8,444 nt of DNA from Candidatus Omnitrophota bacterium (GTDB lineage Bacteria > Omnitrophota > Gorgyraeia > Gygaellales > Profunditerraquicolaceae). The notes beneath the pieces were generated by a model that was not told the origin of the DNA, did not search any database, and was given only the letters and a program-made list of their open reading frames with translations. The position numbers and the translations under genes are program-made. The stretch is taken from contig JALNZI010000059.1 in assembly GCA_023229385.1 (NCBI GenBank), forward strand, positions 1 to 8,444. The letters are read 5' to 3'. Positions 6,204 through 8,444 of the stretch are shown here, in pieces (position 1 is the stretch's first letter; each line of letters starts with the position of its first letter).

Positions 6204-6430
6204 TTACTGGCAGGCAGGTTGCGAAGCCAGTATTTTACCACCGGTTTGAAGCAATTACTCTGCCTGCTCAACCGTGTTGAATTTCTCTGTGCTTATCTTC
6301 TGATGCTCAACACCTTGGCCTGTCAGGAAAACTTTGACTTTATCCTTTTGTCCAAGACAAAAGCTTGCATAGTGTAGAGCGTTCCAGCAGGTTCAGCATC
6401 ATTACTCGAAATAATCACGCCTATTTTTAT
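6204..6430 (-). pseudogene. DsrE-like protein, decayed (start change, frameshift, nonsense, truncated C-terminus)
   Basis: Reading across lesions gives KIGVIISSNDAE, then in another phase WNALHYASFCLGQKDKVKVFL, TGQGVEHQKISTEKFNTVEQAE and LLQTGGKILA: a DsrE/DsrF-like small protein (sulphur-relay or thiol-linked family, about 115-120 residues when whole). Visible lesions are: the expected ATG before KIG is ATA (6430-6428); one base is missing between the GAA and TGG codons; TAA replaces a codon after QAE (6257-6255); and homology ends at KILA, just where the expected Cys motif (ACGTC-like) should begin. A copy of the GC-rich repeat (6205-6218) lies there, and the frame ends at TAA 6206-6204. 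It directly follows the NifX-like gene, a common pairing. The protein is almost surely not made. Confidence 0.75.
6205..6218. repeat. GC-rich short palindromic repeat, partial copy 2 (at DsrE-like break)
   Basis: TACTGGCAGGCAGG matches 13 of 14 bases of 6823-6836 in the same orientation. It lacks the left arm of the palindrome and sits exactly where the DsrE-like reading frame loses homology. Confidence 0.55.
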
Positions 6431-6440
6431 ATGCGCCTCT

Positions 6441-6806
6441 TTAATGACATCCGTGCTGCGCGCAGGCATTTGATATAGTTATCTCCTCAAGCCCACCCTT
6501 GGTAAACTGGCTGATAATATCGGCAACCGTTCCCGAGATAGCCCGATAAGCCTTAATCCCACCCTGATTAAGCCCTTGAACCGCGCGGGCACCCATCCCA
6601 CCGGTGACCACAGCATCAATCGATTTACCGACTAACGCGTTCATTGGCTAGCACATACCGTGGGCATGATGTTGGTTAGCGTTATCAATGACCTCCACAG
6701 AATCTTTCTCGATATCAACAATAGTAAAATAAGGCGCGCTGCCAAAATGCCCATAAACCTTTGCGTTCTTGCCTTCATTTGTTTCTATTGGAATACATAA
6801 TCTCAT
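6441..6806 (-). pseudogene. NifX-like dinitrogenase iron-molybdenum cofactor (Nitro_FeMo-Co) protein with in-frame TAG
   Basis: From ATG 6806 a 121-codon frame covers a complete single-domain Nitro_FeMo-Co protein: MRLCIPIETN, YGHFGSAPYFTIVD, then HHAHGMC, PMNALVGKSIDAVVTGGMGARAV, GIKAYRA and a Cys/His-rich tail ACAQHGCH. Stand-alone members of this family are mostly small metal-cluster-related proteins not tied to nitrogenase. Codon 53 is TAG (6650-6648), where relatives I recall have Gln (HGMCQP), so a single CAG to TAG change explains it. An ATG at 6644, two codons after the stop, could restart the C-terminal half (67 residues). The start is well marked (GGAGG six bases before ATG, inside the end of the methyltransferase gene, whose stop is one base away). 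Apart from the TAG, the sequence shows no decay; recoding is possible but less likely. Confidence 0.75.
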
Positions 6807-6807
6807 T

Positions 6808-7419
6808 TTACTCCTCCCTGCCTACCGGCAGGCAGGCTTTCTTAGCAATAATAACAGTCTGACATACATCCCTATAAACCTTAACTACCAACCCAGCTTT
6901 GCGCAAATGATTTCTTACGCCCAACATCGACATCTTAGATGGCGCATGGCAATGGTCATCTAAGGCATGCACTTTTTCCATAATCCGCTGGCCTTTTTGA
7001 TTAATATCTGCGATTACTAACTTTTCTTTACTCACCCTTACCATCTCATCAATACATTTACCGGGATGATTAGCATGGTGAATAAAATTTACCGAAATCA
7101 CAGAATTAAAATAATTATCCGGATAAATTAATTTTTCAGCGTTCATTATCTTAAGAAGAACATATTTATTTAGCTTCATTATTTTAAGGTTTGACCTGGC
7201 TGCACTTTGGACTTTCTTGTCCAAATCAATTGAAGTAAGTTTAATACCTTTTCTGGCTAAAGCTACTGCCGTATGCCCCCTGCCTGTACCGACTTCCAAA
7301 ACTCGCCCATGAATAGGCATAGCTTTGGCAAGGATAAAATTCCCGGCCTTAAGCATATCGTAGCCATACTTTTTGAAAAGTTTTAATTTTTCCTGTTCTT
7401 TAATCAGTTGGTTGTTCAT
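6808..7419 (-). CDS. Class I SAM-dependent methyltransferase (type 11) with repeat-encoded C-terminal tail
   Basis: The 203-residue product has motif I VLEVGTGRGH (40-49), motif II acidic end SIDLD (63-67, Asp65 or Asp67 to the ribose), NAEKLIYPDNYFNSVIS (93-109) and SVNFIHH (109-115), which is a class I methyltransferase of the UbiE/type 11 kind. The substrate is unknown; the later HALDDHCHAPSKMSM stretch (151-165) is rich in His and Cys and may contact a metal or substrate. ATG 7419 overlaps the stop of the DUF2892 gene by ATGA. Residues about 195-201 (ACLPVGR) are encoded by the GC-rich palindromic repeat, so the natural C-terminus was probably nearer IIAKK. The context (DUF2892, NifX-like, DsrE-like) is one I associate with sulphur- or metal-cluster-related accessory clusters. 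Confidence 0.85.
   Translation of the reverse strand: MNNQLIKEQEKLKLFKKYGYDMLKAGNFILAKAMPIHGRVLEVGTGRGHTAVALARKGIKLTSIDLDKKVQSAARSNLKIMKLNKYVLLKIMNAEKLIYPDNYFNSVISVNFIHHANHPGKCIDEMVRVSKEKLVIADINQKGQRIMEKVHALDDHCHAPSKMSMLGVRNHLRKAGLVVKVYRDVCQTVIIAKKACLPVGREE
6817..6836. repeat. GC-rich short palindromic repeat, copy 1 (inside methyltransferase 3' end)
   Basis: CCTGCCTACCGGCAGGCAGG contains CCTGCC and GGCAGG arms around TACC, with an extra CAGG. It stands out from the surrounding AT-rich DNA, is read in frame as about ACLPVGR, and lies directly before the ribosome site of the NifX-like gene. The second, partial copy is at 6205-6218. Confidence 0.7.
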
Positions 7420-7595
7420 TTAATCTTACACTTTCTTAAAATCAACATCGTCGGGCACCAATTGGTAAACGCCGACTGTAAAAGATTAACCCCTACAAAA
7501 ACCGTAAACCACAGCCAGCGTGAATCCACAAAATGCGCCAGCAATACGCTGATAATAATAAATGCACCGGCTATTCCTCGTAATGCCCTTTCCAT
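7416..7595 (-). CDS. Small DUF2892 (YgaP-like transmembrane) inner-membrane protein
   Basis: This 59-residue gene starts at ATG 7595, behind GGAG with a five-base gap, and ends at TGA 7418-7416 overlapping the methyltransferase ATG (ATGA). The protein reads MERALRGIAGAF, then hydrophobic IIISVLLAHF, DSRWLWFTVFVGVNLLQSAF and TNWCPTMLILRK. This is the full DUF2892 pattern: two membrane helices joined by a short loop, the xGxNLLQSAFT segment, and a conserved Cys-Pro before the second helix ends. DUF2892 proteins often accompany rhodanese, sulphur-handling or DsrE-type genes, which agrees with the neighbours here. The start is 18 bases after the beta-barrel gene's stop, so it belongs to the same transcript. 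Confidence 0.88.
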   Translation of the reverse strand: MERALRGIAGAFIIISVLLAHFVDSRWLWFTVFVGVNLLQSAFTNWCPTMLILRKCKIK

Positions 7596-7613
7596 AAACG
7601 CTCCTTTCTTGCC

Positions 7614-8444
7614 TTAAAAACTATAACGCAACCGCACAAAGGCATTCTTATTCTTTTTCATCATTCCAAAATCCGTAGTATCATCTTGGCCCCAGGGAAG
7701 ATTAAAGCCGATAGTTAACTTCCATTGATCGCTGATATCATAAGCCCCGGATAAACGCAGATACCCGTCTTTATCCGAAGGCGACCAGAAATTAAAAAGC
7801 CCAAGCGTAACTGTCTGGTTTTTATAAAGCTTGGTAATCCGCTGGGTTAAAACGTGGCGGTATTCATCCCAAAAATAATCATATGACAAGAGGGCTGCCT
7901 TGTATTGGGAATAGTTAAGCTTTTGTTCAAAAAGATACTGCACACCAACCTTTAAATCATTCCCCAAGTCTTTTTCATACCCGAAAAGCCACTTGAGCAT
8001 TGAATTCTCAATAAGACGATTATCCCCCTGGGTATCCTGACGCGAACGGAAATACCCCATCTCTGAATTAGCAATGCCACCCAAGAAAGACCCGCGTACG
8101 CTGGCGCCGTAGACATCCATACGCTCATAAAAAAGCTGGTGATTTGCTTCATCTAAATAACTACTGGGTGACGGGTCAAACCCCCGAAAATAATAAAAAG
8201 CACCCTCGGTGCTGCCAAAGGTGCGATAGAGACGCAGGGCATACTGCATATTTTTAGCCTGCCGCCCCGGTTTTACCGCATTGCGGTCAGTATCCCTGCC
8301 GGTAATTCCACCTTCAAAGCTGTCGAAAAATGAAACCCGGTCTCCATCCGGAATAGTATCCGGAGTAAAGAATGGAATAAGCACAAAATCTATATTTACT
8401 TCTTGCGGATAAAGCGAAAGGCGCAGCGCGTCAGAAGGTCTTTT
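7614..8444 (-). CDS. Outer-membrane beta-barrel protein, C-terminal part (cut by window edge)
   Basis: The frame is open from the right edge (8444) to TAA 7616-7614, giving 276 residues without the N-terminus. A GTG at 8384 exists but has sequence similar in style before it (RPSDALRLSLYPQEVNIDF), so it is internal. The protein alternates short amphipathic strands with polar loops: MQYALRLYRTFG, GAFYYFRGFDPSP, VYGASVRGSFLGGIANSEMG, LKVGVQYLFEQ, VTLGLFNFWSP, GYLRLSGAYDISDQWKLTIG and the last strand NAFVRLRYSF. The final Phe with aromatic residues at alternating positions is the outer-membrane assembly signal. It looks like a porin or transport channel of the DUF1302-like or related type; the exact family is not settled. 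It heads the transcript that continues into DUF2892 and the methyltransferase. Confidence 0.82.
   Translation of the reverse strand, partial: KRPSDALRLSLYPQEVNIDFVLIPFFTPDTIPDGDRVSFFDSFEGGITGRDTDRNAVKPGRQAKNMQYALRLYRTFGSTEGAFYYFRGFDPSPSSYLDEANHQLFYERMDVYGASVRGSFLGGIANSEMGYFRSRQDTQGDNRLIENSMLKWLFGYEKDLGNDLKVGVQYLFEQKLNYSQYKAALLSYDYFWDEYRHVLTQRITKLYKNQTVTLGLFNFWSPSDKDGYLRLSGAYDISDQWKLTIGFNLPWGQDDTTDFGMMKKNKNAFVRLRYSF

Noticed and set aside
6648..6650. TAG as evidence for a changed genetic code or pyrrolysine
   Set aside because: The neighbouring DsrE-like gene also has a TAA nonsense codon, a frameshift and a lost start codon, so plain gene decay explains the region more simply; no suppressor tRNA or pylS is in the window.
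7952..8152. Overlapping minus-strand frame inside the beta-barrel gene
   Set aside because: It is an alternate-phase shadow of the beta-barrel gene with no ribosome site and no sensible domain.

Overview
The window reads as chromosome from a diderm (outer-membrane) bacterium of moderate-to-low GC, most likely an uncultured lineage. The diderm call rests on a lipobox lipoprotein with a DUF3313 look and a C-terminal piece of an outer-membrane beta-barrel ending in Phe. The overall style, including a short palindromic repeat that has been absorbed into a protein C-terminus, recalls Omnitrophota or related metagenome-derived phyla. That placement is inference and is not proven by any marker gene here. 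Every gene I can support lies on the minus strand, so transcription runs from high to low coordinates.

From right to left, positions 8444-6441 hold a tight gene train: a beta-barrel protein (cut by the window edge), a 59-residue DUF2892 membrane protein, a class I SAM methyltransferase, and a NifX-like (Nitro_FeMo-Co) protein whose frame is interrupted by an in-frame TAG. Immediately downstream, 6430-5812 is a stretch of decayed genes: a DsrE-like remnant with several lesions, the first 56 codons of a DUF4118 (KdpD-type) membrane domain, and the C-terminal third of a DUF2284 metal-binding protein fused out of frame to that DUF4118 piece. Two copies of a GC-rich palindromic repeat border these lesions.

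Positions 5730-1502 hold the most interesting unit: an XRE-cupin regulator with a near-consensus promoter next to a 20-bp palindrome, then an M20 peptidase-family protein resembling YgeY, an acetate-kinase-family protein, and a second, much degenerated acetate-kinase-family protein. The last three overlap head to tail and are surely co-transcribed. All three depart from their families at catalytic or nucleotide-binding positions, and the last appears to be a pseudokinase. The pattern suggests a regulated acyl-phosphate or peptide/amide-processing system of unknown substrate, possibly with a kinase-pseudokinase heterodimer.

Positions 1496-533 are a separate two-gene unit (four-helix membrane protein plus a small secreted protein) behind a near-consensus sigma70-type promoter. 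Positions 376-1 are the N-terminal part of the DUF3313-like lipoprotein, cut by the left edge. No tRNA, rRNA, CRISPR array, transposase or convincing intrinsic terminator was seen.
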